Part shown: positions 48,073-56,982 of the stretch, piece after piece
Position numbering within the stretch: the stretch's first letter is position 1
How the letters are laid out: each line of letters starts with the position of its first letter
Assembly (NCBI RefSeq): GCF_022341425.1
Contig: NZ_JABFUC010000013.1
Span: 1 to 64,000, forward strand
DNA: 64,000 nucleotides
Origin: Billgrantia campisalis
Lineage (GTDB): Bacteria > Pseudomonadota > Gammaproteobacteria > Pseudomonadales > Halomonadaceae
Direction of reading: 5' to 3'
Program-made: the position numbers and the translations under genes
Notes under the pieces: generated by a model
Database searches by the model: none
Seen by the model: only the letters and a program-made list of their open reading frames with translations
What the model was told of the DNA's origin: nothing

Positions 48073-49560
48073 TCACGGCTCGCTCTGGGCGGTGTGGCTC
48101 AGGCGCAGGCGGGCCCGCAGCCGGCGGGCGAGAATATCCACGCCGATGTTGAGCAGCGCGGTGATCAGGATGAGCACCATGGCGCGGTCGAAGCGGATCT
48201 CCTGGATGGCGCTGTCGACGTAGAAGCCCAGGGTGGCGATGCCGAGAATGCCGAGGATGGCCGTCTCGCGCATGATGATCTCCCAGCGGTAGAAAAGCAG
48301 TGCCAGGAAGGGGCCATAGACCCGCGGTGCCACCTCGTAGGCGTAGCGATTGATGCCGCGTGACGCGTCCTGGCGCAGCGGTATCTCGTTGCTGCGCCGT
48401 CCGACCAGGTGGCCGATGATGCCGGCGTTATGCATTGCCAGGGCGATCATCGCCGGCAGCATCGAGGGCCCCCAGAGCTGCAGCAGGATGAAGGCCAGCA
48501 GGTACTCAGGCGTGGAGCGCATCACCACCAGTACGCCGTGCCCCAGGGCGCCGCGCACCCGGCCGGTGAAATGGCGCCCCGTGAAATGGTGAGAGATCAG
48601 CGGGAACAGCGTCATCGCCAGTACCCCGGTGAGCACCAGGGCGATCTGGGTCAGCAGCAGGGTGTTCCAGATGCCGGGCAGGGCCTGGCCCAGCAGGAGA
48701 TCGCCCAGCCATGACCAGAGGCCCTCCAGCCCCTCGCCGCGGCGCAGCGGGGCCGGCACGATGTCGTGGGTGAAGAAGCGCGAGACATTGCTCCACATGA
48801 TCGGCAGTCCGGTGCCCAGCAGGAAGGGGGAGGCCAGCAGGTAGACAGGCAGCAGCCGTGGCCGCACCCAGAACCGCAGGCTGGCGATCAGCGCGTAGAA
48901 GAGCAGCAGCAAGGCCCCCACCGTGCCGTAGTGGCCCTGGGCGAAGGCACCCGCGAGGTGAAACCCCAGGGTCGGCATGCCGACGAAACCGATCACCGCA
49001 CTGGAGCGCAGGCCGCACTCCAGCCGATAGGCCGTGTAGCTGACCAGATGCGGCCAGGCCTGGCTGATGCGGGTATAGACCAGTGCCGAGAGTCGCCCGG
49101 CGCGCTGTGGCAGGGTGCGCTCCGGCTGTGGGTCGCACTCGTCGAGGATCTCGGCATAGACCTTGGCAAAGGTGCCGGCATAGGGGATGGCGATGGCCAG
49201 CACCCCGGTGATCGGATGCAGGCCGAAGCTCTGCAGAAAGATCAGCGCCCAGAACAGTTCGTGAATGGCGCGGATGAAGGCGCAGAAGGTGCGTACCCAG
49301 AGATGCTGGAAGAGCAGGGCCAGCAGCATGCCGGCCGCCGCGCCGAGGCCCACGCCGACGAAGGCGAAGGCCAGGGTGCGCAGCACAGCCTCGCCGAGGA
49401 AGTCGACCCGGGAGAAGTCGGGCTGGATCAAGCCCATGAACAGGCGGCCCAGGGCGTGCCAGGGGTCGTGGGTGCTGATCTCGAAATCGCCGAACAGCAG
49501 GCACACCGCGGCCAGCAGGACGAGCCCCAGGGTAACGCGACGGGTGGCGGTCAACGGCAT
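48073..49560 (-). CDS. ABC transporter permease, two PhnE-like halves fused
   Basis: 495 aa, about 12 membrane helices. Two ABC-permease domains in one chain, each with the inner-membrane loop pattern: SSAVIGFVGMPTLGFHLAGA in the first half, TAILGILGIATLGFYVDSAI in the second. Similar to phosphonate-type PhnE permeases, but fused. Start MPLTATRR overlaps the ATPase stop (TGATG). Together with the ATPase and binding protein it forms a transporter probably for selenate or a similar oxyanion. Confidence 0.87.
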   Translation of the reverse strand: MPLTATRRVTLGLVLLAAVCLLFGDFEISTHDPWHALGRLFMGLIQPDFSRVDFLGEAVLRTLAFAFVGVGLGAAAGMLLALLFQHLWVRTFCAFIRAIHELFWALIFLQSFGLHPITGVLAIAIPYAGTFAKVYAEILDECDPQPERTLPQRAGRLSALVYTRISQAWPHLVSYTAYRLECGLRSSAVIGFVGMPTLGFHLAGAFAQGHYGTVGALLLLFYALIASLRFWVRPRLLPVYLLASPFLLGTGLPIMWSNVSRFFTHDIVPAPLRRGEGLEGLWSWLGDLLLGQALPGIWNTLLLTQIALVLTGVLAMTLFPLISHHFTGRHFTGRVRGALGHGVLVVMRSTPEYLLAFILLQLWGPSMLPAMIALAMHNAGIIGHLVGRRSNEIPLRQDASRGINRYAYEVAPRVYGPFLALLFYRWEIIMRETAILGILGIATLGFYVDSAIQEIRFDRAMVLILITALLNIGVDILARRLRARLRLSHTAQSEP

Positions 49561-50213
49561 CAGTAGAGCGGCAGCAGGTCGGTGGCGGAGAGGCGGTGGC
49601 TGGGCTGGTCGATGGCAATGGCGCCATCCTGGATGCCGATCACCCGGCTGCAGTAGCGCAGCGCCAGGTCCACGTCGTGCATGGCCAGCACCGCGGTCGG
49701 GTAGGCGTCGGTCAGGGCGGTCAGGGTCACCTCGGAGAGGGGGCCGTCGAGGGCCGAGACCGGCTCGTCGGCGAGCAGCATGCCGCCGCACTGATGGATG
49801 ACCCGCGCCACGGCAACGCGCTGGCGCTGCCCGCCGGAAAGTTCGCCGCAGGGGGTCCAGAGCTTGTCGTCGAGGCCGAGCCGGGTGAGCAGGGCATTCA
49901 CCTGCGTCACGTCAGCGGGTCGTGGACGCACCAGGGTCAGCAGGTTGCGCCACCAGGGGTAGCGGTCGAGCCGGCCCATGTAGACGTTGTGGAACACCGA
50001 GAGTGTCGCCACCAGGCCGAGATCCTGGGGCATCAGGGCGGCCCCTTGGTCACGCCAGCGGTCATACATCACCGACAGCAGCGTCGACTTGCCGGTACCG
50101 CTGCGTCCCACCAGCGCCACCCGCTCGGCGGGGGCCAGGGTCAGACTCAGCGGGCCGAGCACGCGCACCTCGCCATAGGTGGCGACGGCGTCATGCAGCG
50201 CCAGCACGGTCAT
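49560..50213 (-). CDS. ABC transporter ATP-binding protein (phosphonate/selenate type)
   Basis: 217 aa with Walker A GRSGTGKST, the signature LSGGQRQRVAVARVIHQ, Walker B GGMLLADEP and the switch His (LAMHDVDLAL). Short for the PhnC family. ATG 50213 overlaps the binding-protein stop by one base (TGATG) and its own stop overlaps the permease start likewise. Powers the fused permease at the inner membrane. Confidence 0.92.
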   Translation of the reverse strand: MTVLALHDAVATYGEVRVLGPLSLTLAPAERVALVGRSGTGKSTLLSVMYDRWRDQGAALMPQDLGLVATLSVFHNVYMGRLDRYPWWRNLLTLVRPRPADVTQVNALLTRLGLDDKLWTPCGELSGGQRQRVAVARVIHQCGGMLLADEPVSALDGPLSEVTLTALTDAYPTAVLAMHDVDLALRYCSRVIGIQDGAIAIDQPSHRLSATDLLPLY

Positions 50214-51085
50214 CAGTCGAGCAGCCCCAGGGACTGGGCGACCTCGAGAATTTCCTGGTAGTCGTCGTTCTCGGCCGGGATGAAGCCGGCACGGGGGAAG
50301 CTGGCGAGCAGGTCGGGGTCCTCCATGTCGAGCAGCGCCTGCTGCAGGTGCTCGGTGAAGCCCTCGCCGAAGCGCTCGTCGACGTCGCCGCGCACCGTCC
50401 ACTGGTAGTCGGGGTAGGGTGGTGATTCCCAGATCACCTGGACCCGGTCCAGGTCGATGTTGCCCGCCTCGAGCTCGTTCTCCCACGCCTTGTAGCTGAC
50501 CACGCCGGCCTGATAGGCGCCGGACTGCACCACCGAAATGGTGCGGCTGTGATTGCCGCTGAAGCCGACCCGGGTGAACAGCTCGTCGGGCGAGCCCCCG
50601 AGGTGCTCGCGCAGGAAGTATTCCGGCAGCAGGCGCCCGGAGGTGGAGCTCTGGGAGCCGAAGCTGAAGGTCAGGTCGCGGAGCCCCTCGGGGGCCGTGT
50701 CGCCGTCGTGGGGTTCGAGGCCGGTGGCCTGGTTGGCGATGAAGTAGCTCTTGTAGTCCGGGTCCTCCACGCCCTGGGCGATGGCGCGGGAACCCGGCAC
50801 CAGCTGGCGTGCCTGAACGCCGGTGAAGCCGCCGAACCAGGCCAGCTGCACCTGGTTGTTGCGAAAGGCGGTGACCGAGGCGGCGTAGGAGGTGACCGGA
50901 ATGAAGCGCACCTCGATCTCCAGCGTCTCGGCGAGGTAGTCGGCCACGGCCTGGAAGCGCTGCTGCAGGCGGGTCTCATCCTCGTCGGGGATGGCGGTGA
51001 AGACCAGCGTCTGGGCGGCGGCCAGGGCGGGCGCCAATAGGGTGGTGAGCAGCAGGGTGAGCGCAGGCAACGGGTTGCGGTGCAT
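50213..51085 (-). CDS. Periplasmic binding protein, putative selenate type (PhnD-like)
   Basis: 290 aa, signal peptide MHRNPLPALTLLLTTLLAPA then TLVFTAIPDEDETRLQQRF, the PhnD/SsuA/transferrin-like fold. The ligand-site region AWFGGFTGVQARQ, TFSFGSQSSTSGRLLPEYFL and GYQAGVVSYKAWE fit that group. A clade of this family is annotated as putative selenate-binding because it travels with SelD; here selD lies directly upstream in the same direction, with only a senA-like scrap between, which supports that reading. Phosphonate or another oxyanion remains possible. Confidence 0.87.
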   Translation of the reverse strand: MHRNPLPALTLLLTTLLAPALAAAQTLVFTAIPDEDETRLQQRFQAVADYLAETLEIEVRFIPVTSYAASVTAFRNNQVQLAWFGGFTGVQARQLVPGSRAIAQGVEDPDYKSYFIANQATGLEPHDGDTAPEGLRDLTFSFGSQSSTSGRLLPEYFLREHLGGSPDELFTRVGFSGNHSRTISVVQSGAYQAGVVSYKAWENELEAGNIDLDRVQVIWESPPYPDYQWTVRGDVDERFGEGFTEHLQQALLDMEDPDLLASFPRAGFIPAENDDYQEILEVAQSLGLLD

Positions 51086-51184
51086 GGAAGACAATCCTTG
51101 TGACAAAGTCGGTAGTGAAAACGGGCACTGGAGCCTGGTTGACCGGAACGGGCATGATACCGAAAATCCGGAGGCTGTCCCCGC

Positions 51185-51268
51185 TCAGAGCGCGCAGGTA
51201 CGAAACCCCGCCAGGATATCCCGGTGCTCCGGGGTGAAGACGTTGCGGTAGCCGTTATGGATCAGCCG
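51185..51268 (-). pseudogene. C-terminal remnant of a SenA/EgtB-type enzyme
   Basis: 28 codons including TGA read RLIHNGYRNVFTPEHRDI then LAGFRTCAL. The pattern (R/K)...YRNFFTP...D(I/V)FAGFRTCAL ends the non-haem iron EgtB/SenA sulfoxide- and selenoneine-synthase family. Nothing upstream of it continues the gene; it runs straight into the selD 3' end. It has the right strand and place, between selD and the transporter genes, for a lost senA. Confidence 0.72.
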
Positions 51269-51316
51269 TCCCCTGGTGGCTCAGGCGCGGCCTCTGCCCC
51301 CCTCGCCCCTCCGTCC

Positions 51317-53626
51317 TCAGCCAGTCAGGCGGATTGGCTCCAGCGCCTCGCCGGGCTCGAGGATACGGCCGATGATGGCGGCCCGGGCGTAGCCCAGGGC
51401 GCGCAGGGCAGCGAGGCAGGCCGCGGCGCGTTCGGCGGGCACGCTGGCCAGCAGGCCGCCGGCGGTCTGGGGATCGAACAGCAGCGGGTAGCGGGGGTGC
51501 TCGACCCAGGCCGCCTGGTCGCGGATGGCCCGGCGCAGGCGCACGTTGGCGGGCTGCAGCGAGCTCAGGATGCCGGCGGCCACGGTCTCCTCGGCCCCCT
51601 TGAGCAGGGGCAGCGCCGTCAGGTCGATTTCGGCATCCACCCGCGAGGGGCGTGTCATCTCGACCAGGTGGCCCAGCAGGCCGAAGCCGGTGAGGTCGGT
51701 GCAGGCGGTCGCGCCGTGCTCGCGCAGGCAGCTCGCGCCCTGTCGGTTGGACTGGCACATGTTTGCCAGGGCGGCATCGATCCAGCGGCCCCGGGCGCCG
51801 AGCCGGGCATGGGCGGCAAACAGGGTGCCGGTGCCGATGGGTTTGGTCAGGATCAATACCTGGCCGGGGTGCAGACCGCCTTTCGTCAGGGCGCTCGCCC
51901 CGCCGGCGTCGATCAGGCCATTGACGGCAAACCCCAGGGCCAGCTCGCTGCCCTCACCGGTGTGGCCGCCGACCAGGGCGCAGCCGGCCTCGTTGAGCAC
52001 CTCCACGGCGCCCCGCATCATCTGGTAGACGGTGTCCTCGACCTTGGCCTCGAGGCCCTGGGGCACCGTGGCCACGGCGGTGGCGGTCTGGGCCTCGGCG
52101 CCCATGGCGAAGATGTCCCCCAGGGCGTGATTGGCGGCGATCTTGCCGAACACATAGGGGTCGTCGATGAAGGCGCGGAAGAAGTCGATGGTATACACCG
52201 CATCCTTGCCCGCGGGTATTCGCACCACGGCGGCATCGTCCGGGGCATGCAGGCCCACCAGTACTTCGGTCCGCTCCACCGGCTGCAGGGTCGCGAGGGC
52301 CCGGGAGAGCACCGTGGCCCCCACCTTGGCGCCGCAGCCACCGCAGCGCATGGCAAGGGCCGAGATCGCCTGGGCGCTCTCTTCCTCATTCAGTGCCACC
52401 CGGCTGGTGCGGGGCGCCCTCATGGCACCCTCCTCCATCGGCGGCAGGTCGTTGAGCCGGGTTGTGAATCGGGCCATGAAGCGCCGGTCGATGCCGTCCT
52501 TCCAGCGCCACACCCAGTCGCCGGCCAGGAAGAGCCCGCCGCGGGAGGCCACGGCGTGACGGTCGCCGGTGCTGATCAGCGCCAGCCACTTTGCCTGGGG
52601 GCGGTAGGGCGAAAGGGGGCGGCCGGTCACGGCGGCGCGCAGGTTGTCGGCCAGCGGGCGCCCCTGGCGGACGGCGAAGACACCGGCCTTCTCCCGGGGA
52701 TGATTGACCTGGCTGGCGATATCGCCGGCGGCGAAGATCCGCGGGTCGGATAGTGACTGCAGGGTGTCGCTGACCTGGATGAAGCCGTCGTCGTCGAGTG
52801 TCAGGTGAGTATCGCGTAGCCAGGCGGCGCCCCCGGCGTGGGTGACCCAGACGATTTCGTCGGCGTCGTGCCAGGTGCCGTCGGCGGTCTGTAGCCGGCC
52901 CGCTTCCACGCCGACCACGTCAGCGGCGGTGTGGACCGCGACGCTGCGGCGCTTCAGGATGGCCTGGAAGTGGCTGCGCACCCGGGGGTTATGGGTCGGC
53001 AGGATCTGAGCGTCACGGGTGAAGAGAGAAAAACTCAGTTCGTTGGGGTCGCGGGCCAGGGTGGTCAGTTCATTTCTCAACCGGTACTGCATGGCCAGCA
53101 GCAGTTCGACACCGCCGGCGCCGGCGCCGACCACCGCGACCCGGGTCTGGCCGGGGTGGTGCCCGGTGTGTGGGTGCGTGAGACGCTCGAGCAGTGCCTG
53201 CCAGCGGTCATTGAACTGGTGGATCGGCTTGACCGGGACGGCGTGTTCGCCGGCGCCGTTGACCGCATTCATGCTGGGGGTCGAGCCGATATTGATCGAC
53301 ATCCAGTCGTAGGGTACCGGAGGGCGTGAACGGCAGAGCACGCTCTGCGCCGCCGGGTCGATGCCGATGACCTCGTCGCTGAAGAAGCGTGCCCCGGCGT
53401 ACTCCGCCAGCCGGCGCAGGTCGATATGCACGTCGTCGTAGGCGTAGTGGCCGGCGACATAGCCCGGCAGCATGCCCGAATAGGGGGTATGGGTGTCGCG
53501 GCAGACCATGGTGAGCCTGACGCCGGGCTCGGGTTTCATGGCGAAGCGCTTCAGCACCCCTGCGTGTGTATGCCCACCGCCGACGAGGACGATGTCCCTT
53601 AACACCGGCTGCTGCGGTTGCTGCAT
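51317..53626 (-). CDS. selD: SelD fused to an FAD-dependent oxidoreductase
   Basis: 769 aa. Residues about 1-400 are a pyridine-nucleotide-disulfide oxidoreductase (VLVGGGHTHAGVLKRF, VAVVGAGAGGVELLLAM, IFAAGDIASQV); residues about 420-769 are selenophosphate synthase with the active Cys and Lys in RCGGCGAKVGA, DDAAVV, NHALGDIFAMGA and GGHTGEGSELALG. The product makes selenophosphate from selenide and ATP; the fused half may reduce a selenium species to feed it. This fusion is a recognised arrangement. Start MQQPQQP is used; the frame runs 24 codons further without a ribosome site. Divergent from the egtD remnant and upstream of the transporter. Confidence 0.95.
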   Translation of the reverse strand: MQQPQQPVLRDIVLVGGGHTHAGVLKRFAMKPEPGVRLTMVCRDTHTPYSGMLPGYVAGHYAYDDVHIDLRRLAEYAGARFFSDEVIGIDPAAQSVLCRSRPPVPYDWMSINIGSTPSMNAVNGAGEHAVPVKPIHQFNDRWQALLERLTHPHTGHHPGQTRVAVVGAGAGGVELLLAMQYRLRNELTTLARDPNELSFSLFTRDAQILPTHNPRVRSHFQAILKRRSVAVHTAADVVGVEAGRLQTADGTWHDADEIVWVTHAGGAAWLRDTHLTLDDDGFIQVSDTLQSLSDPRIFAAGDIASQVNHPREKAGVFAVRQGRPLADNLRAAVTGRPLSPYRPQAKWLALISTGDRHAVASRGGLFLAGDWVWRWKDGIDRRFMARFTTRLNDLPPMEEGAMRAPRTSRVALNEEESAQAISALAMRCGGCGAKVGATVLSRALATLQPVERTEVLVGLHAPDDAAVVRIPAGKDAVYTIDFFRAFIDDPYVFGKIAANHALGDIFAMGAEAQTATAVATVPQGLEAKVEDTVYQMMRGAVEVLNEAGCALVGGHTGEGSELALGFAVNGLIDAGGASALTKGGLHPGQVLILTKPIGTGTLFAAHARLGARGRWIDAALANMCQSNRQGASCLREHGATACTDLTGFGLLGHLVEMTRPSRVDAEIDLTALPLLKGAEETVAAGILSSLQPANVRLRRAIRDQAAWVEHPRYPLLFDPQTAGGLLASVPAERAAACLAALRALGYARAAIIGRILEPGEALEPIRLTG

Positions 53627-53720
53627 GGTCAGGCTCGCTCTAGGTTGATGAGGTGTTGGCGCTAGATCCAGCGGCGATTCGCATCCTGCCGACACCACCG
53701 TTCGTCATCGAGGGTAAGCG

Positions 53721-54243
53721 ATGTCCACTGCAGTGCGCTTCCACGATCAGCGTGTCGATGAGGCGAGGCCGTCGTTTCTCGACGATGTGATCGCTGGACT
53801 TTGCCGTGTCCCGAAGGCCTTGTCGCCCAAGTGGTTCTACGATGAGCGGGGCTCTTGGCTATTCGAATCGATCTGCTGTCAGCCCGAGTACTATCTGACT
53901 CGCACCGAGGAGGGAATCCTGGCCGCGGCCGCCGAGGAGATCGCCTCGCTGGTCGGGCCGGAATCGCTGCTGGTCGAGTTGGGCAGCGGCGCCAGTCGCA
54001 AGGTGCGCCTGTTACTCGAAGCGATGCGGCCTTGCCGCTACTTGGGCATGGATATCTCGCGCGATTTTCTGTTGCAGAGCACCCGCCGCCTGGCGGCGGA
54101 CTATCCGTGGCTGGAAGTGCATGCGGCCTGGGGCGATTTCTCGCGTTGCCTGCAGTTGCCGGGCGGGGTCGCGGGTCGTGGCGTTCTTCCTGGGCTCGAG
54201 TATCGGCAATTTCACGCCACTCGAGGCCGAGGCCTTCCTGTGA
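53721..54243 (+). pseudogene. egtD: Frameshifted, truncated histidine methyltransferase (egtD)
   Basis: The opening RPSFLDDVIAGLCRVPKALS, PKWFYDERGSWLFESICCQP and LVELGSGASRKVRLLLEA is EgtD, the SAM enzyme that makes hercynine. Near 54175 the frame shifts: GRGVLPGLEYRQF should read VAFFLGSSIGNFTPLEAEAFL, which is present in the next frame up to a TGA at 54241-54243. After that the homology stops and AT-rich sequence begins, so roughly the last 150 residues of a 320-residue protein are missing. It cannot be active. Confidence 0.87.
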
Positions 54244-54330
54244 GGGCGTTTCATGATAAATCCACGGGGGTGTGGTAAAATAATTAACTTTTTCAAGTTG
54301 ATATGTAATTAATATAGCTGAGGAGTATCA

Positions 54331-56391
54331 ATGGTATACCCTGGCGCCGCCACCCCTGTCGGCTCATTCGAGGCCCTGGTTCAAGGGCTGCCGGTGCCGG
54401 TTCTGGTGGTGGGGTGCGAAGGCGAGATCCTGTTTGCCAATGAGGCGGCGCTGGGGCTTTTCGAACCGGCGTTCGCCGGTGAAGGGCTGAGCCTGGGGCG
54501 GCTGTGGTCCGCTGTGGACTGCCGGGAGATTCGCGAGTGCTGGTCGGTGTTACCCGAGATGGAGCCTGGCGAAGAGGAGGGCACTGACGAAGGCTGCCAT
54601 GGCCCCTTTAGCACGCTGGCGGGACAGACCTTCGCCGAGGTTCGCCTTCGCCGCCTGGCGTGGCAGGGTAGAGCGGCGATTCAGCTGACGCTGCTGTCGC
54701 CCCTCTGGCACGGCGAGGCCGAGCAGGTCTCGCTCTACCGGGAAATGTTCACGACCAACCCGGCGGTGAAGCTGCTGATCGATCCCCGCGACGGTCGCAT
54801 CGTCGATGCCAACCCCTCGGCGGCGGCCTTCTACGGCTATTCCCTGGCCGAGCTCAAGCGGATGAACGTCGTCGATATCAACTGCCTTGCCCCCGACGAG
54901 ATACGGGCGCGAATGGCCGAGGCGCGTGCCTGCCATCAGCTGTTCTTCGAGTTTCGCCATCGTACCGCCACGGGCGAGCAACGCGACGTGCATGTCTACA
55001 CCGGGCCGGTCACGGTGGGGGAGCGCCACTATCTGCACTCCATCATCGTCGATGTCACCGACGAGAAGCGCTATCAGGCCCAGCTCGAGATCGACCATGA
55101 GCTGTTTCGCCACCTGCCGGTGGGGGTCTACCGTAATACCCCCGGGCCCGAGGGGCGTTTCATCACCGTCAACCGGGCCATGCTGGAGATCTTCGAGGCA
55201 GAGTCCGAGCAGGCGCTGCTGGCGGTGCCCCTCGCCAGGCTGTACGAGGCTCCCGAACAGCGCGAGGCCTTTAGCGAGGCGTTGCTGCGGGAAGGGGCCA
55301 TCAACCGCTGGCCGCTGCGCATGCGTTCGCTCAAGGGACGTCCGATCTGGGTCGAGGTGACGGCGAGGCGGCGAACCGAGCCGGACGGCAGCGTGGTGTT
55401 CGACGGCGTCATCGAAGACGTCACCGCCCGCAGGGAGGCGCAGGTGCTCACGGAGCGCCTGACCCATCTGCTCGACGCCTCGCCGGACTTCGTTTCCATC
55501 ACCGACGCCGAGCAGCGGGTGGTCTACCTCAACCAGGCGGGACGGCGCCTGGTGGGTGAGCTGCCCGAGGCGCTGCCCGAGGCATTGGCCGCCGCGCATC
55601 CGGAGTGGGCCAGGCGGCTGATCGAGAATGAGGGCATTCCCTTCGCCCAGCGTCACGGCTACTGGTATGCGGAGACCGCGCTGTACACGCCCCAGGGCGA
55701 GCTGCCGGTCTCACAGCTGATCGTGGCTCGGCGCAACGAGGATGGAAAGCCGGACAGTATTGCGACCATCCTGCGCGACATCAGCCAGACCAAGCGCTAT
55801 CAGGCCGAGCTGGAGCACCTGGCCGGCCATGATCCCCTCACCGGCGCGGTCAACCGCGGCCGTTTTCTCACCCTGCTGGAGCGTGAGCGTGCCCTGGCGC
55901 TTCGGGGAGAGCGCCCGCTGAGTCTGGTGATGCTGGATCTCGACCACTTCAAGCGCGTTAACGATGGCTTCGGCCACAGCATCGGCGACAAGGTGCTGCG
56001 CACGCTGGTGGCAATCTGTAAGGAGCACCTGCGCGAGGTGGATGTGCTGGCGCGCTGGGGCGGTGAAGAGTTCATGCTGCTGTTACCCGATACGCCCCTG
56101 TCGGGCGCGATGATCCTGGCCGAACGGCTGCGCCAGGCGATCGAGGCGGCGAACTTCCATCCCGTCCCCCGCGTGACCAGCAGCTTCGGGGTGGCGGAAA
56201 TCTCGCCGGAGGAGCCGGACGCCTGCTGGCTGAAGCGCCTCGATGCCGCCCTCTATCGGGCCAAGGCCGAGGGCCGAAACCGCCTCTGCAGCGCCGCGCC
56301 TTCGCCGCTTAACCAAGACCCACCGGCCCCCGGCGGCGGCTCGTGTCAGGACGATTCGGCCGCCTCGGGCAAGAGGAGGGGCTCGGGGTAG
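54331..56391 (+). CDS. Multi-PAS diguanylate cyclase
   Basis: 686 aa, soluble, with about four PAS domains (for example VLVVGCEGEILFANEAALGLF, KLLIDPRDGRIVDANPSAAAFYGY and FVSITDAEQRVVYLNQAGRR) and a C-terminal GGDEF domain with an intact active site (RWGGEEFML near 577; LDLDHFKRVNDGFGHSIGDKVL). No EAL domain. It should make c-di-GMP in response to a ligand or redox state. AGGAG stands six bases before the ATG. Its AT-rich promoter (54245-54330) begins where the egtD homology ends. Confidence 0.94.
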   Translation: MVYPGAATPVGSFEALVQGLPVPVLVVGCEGEILFANEAALGLFEPAFAGEGLSLGRLWSAVDCREIRECWSVLPEMEPGEEEGTDEGCHGPFSTLAGQTFAEVRLRRLAWQGRAAIQLTLLSPLWHGEAEQVSLYREMFTTNPAVKLLIDPRDGRIVDANPSAAAFYGYSLAELKRMNVVDINCLAPDEIRARMAEARACHQLFFEFRHRTATGEQRDVHVYTGPVTVGERHYLHSIIVDVTDEKRYQAQLEIDHELFRHLPVGVYRNTPGPEGRFITVNRAMLEIFEAESEQALLAVPLARLYEAPEQREAFSEALLREGAINRWPLRMRSLKGRPIWVEVTARRRTEPDGSVVFDGVIEDVTARREAQVLTERLTHLLDASPDFVSITDAEQRVVYLNQAGRRLVGELPEALPEALAAAHPEWARRLIENEGIPFAQRHGYWYAETALYTPQGELPVSQLIVARRNEDGKPDSIATILRDISQTKRYQAELEHLAGHDPLTGAVNRGRFLTLLERERALALRGERPLSLVMLDLDHFKRVNDGFGHSIGDKVLRTLVAICKEHLREVDVLARWGGEEFMLLLPDTPLSGAMILAERLRQAIEAANFHPVPRVTSSFGVAEISPEEPDACWLKRLDAALYRAKAEGRNRLCSAAPSPLNQDPPAPGGGSCQDDSAASGKRRGSG

Positions 56392-56463
56392 TCCCGGCGG
56401 CCTCCCACGAAAACGCCCCAGCCGTCAGTGGCGTTCACGCTTCGACCGGGATCAGCGAGTGGC

Positions 56464-56835
56464 TCACATCCCGCCCATGCCACTCATCATGCCGCCCATG
56501 CCAATGGCGCCGAACAACAGGCCGACGACGGCAATGATCAGGTAGATCAGGATCAGCACGCCGAAGATGGTGAAGTAGGTCTTGAGCTTGCGCATGGCGT
56601 GCTTCATTTCAAGGTAATCGCCACTCTCGTAGACTCGCCCGGTGGCGCCGGCGGCCTGCATCAGCACCCAGCCCCCCCAGATCGGAATCCAGGCGACGAT
56701 CAGGCCGATGATCGACAGCGCAGTCATCAGCCCCGAGAGAATCAGCATCACGCCGGTGAGCTGCATCCAGAACTTGCCCCGGTAGAGAGGCTCGATAAGG
56801 TCGCGCAGTTGCTCCTGGGGATTGGTCGGCTGCAT
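56464..56835 (-). CDS. Small membrane protein, function unknown
   Basis: 123 aa from ATG 56835 (GGGAG upstream). Three membrane segments: FWMQLTGVMLILSGLMTALSIIGLIVAWI, a short hydrophobic turn, and FTIFGVLILIYLIIAVVGLLF, ending in a Met/Gly-rich tail (GMGGMMSGMGGM). Resembles the small DUF5362-like membrane proteins, but I am not sure of the family. Its neighbours give no hint of function. Confidence 0.8.
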   Translation of the reverse strand: MQPTNPQEQLRDLIEPLYRGKFWMQLTGVMLILSGLMTALSIIGLIVAWIPIWGGWVLMQAAGATGRVYESGDYLEMKHAMRKLKTYFTIFGVLILIYLIIAVVGLLFGAIGMGGMMSGMGGM

Positions 56836-56924
56836 GTCACGCTCCCTGTCGTGAATGTGGTGGACTCGCCCTCCGACTATATCAGTTGCCACGCATGACG
56901 GGGCCCCTGCCATTGCCGGGGGCG

Positions 56925-56954
56925 CAAAAACGCCTCGTCGTGGCGACGAGGCGT
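56925..56954 (-). terminator. Terminator of the small HTH gene (minus strand)
   Basis: On the minus strand, stem ACGCCTCGTCG / CGACGAGGCGT with a 3-base loop is followed by a T-run (the A-run at 56926-56930 on the plus strand). It lies 29 bp after the stop of the HTH protein. Confidence 0.85.
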
Positions 56955-56982
56955 GGGGAGTCGGTGCAGGAGCGCGAGGTAG

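Noticed and set aside
47944..48363. 139-aa plus-strand frame after ilvD
   Set aside because: Its opening ([17 protein letters not shown]) is simply the structured repeat read as protein; the rest is antisense to the permease gene.
53721..54278. 185-aa intact EgtD-like protein
   Set aside because: The final 40 residues are out of frame; the correct continuation is in the next frame, so the gene is broken.
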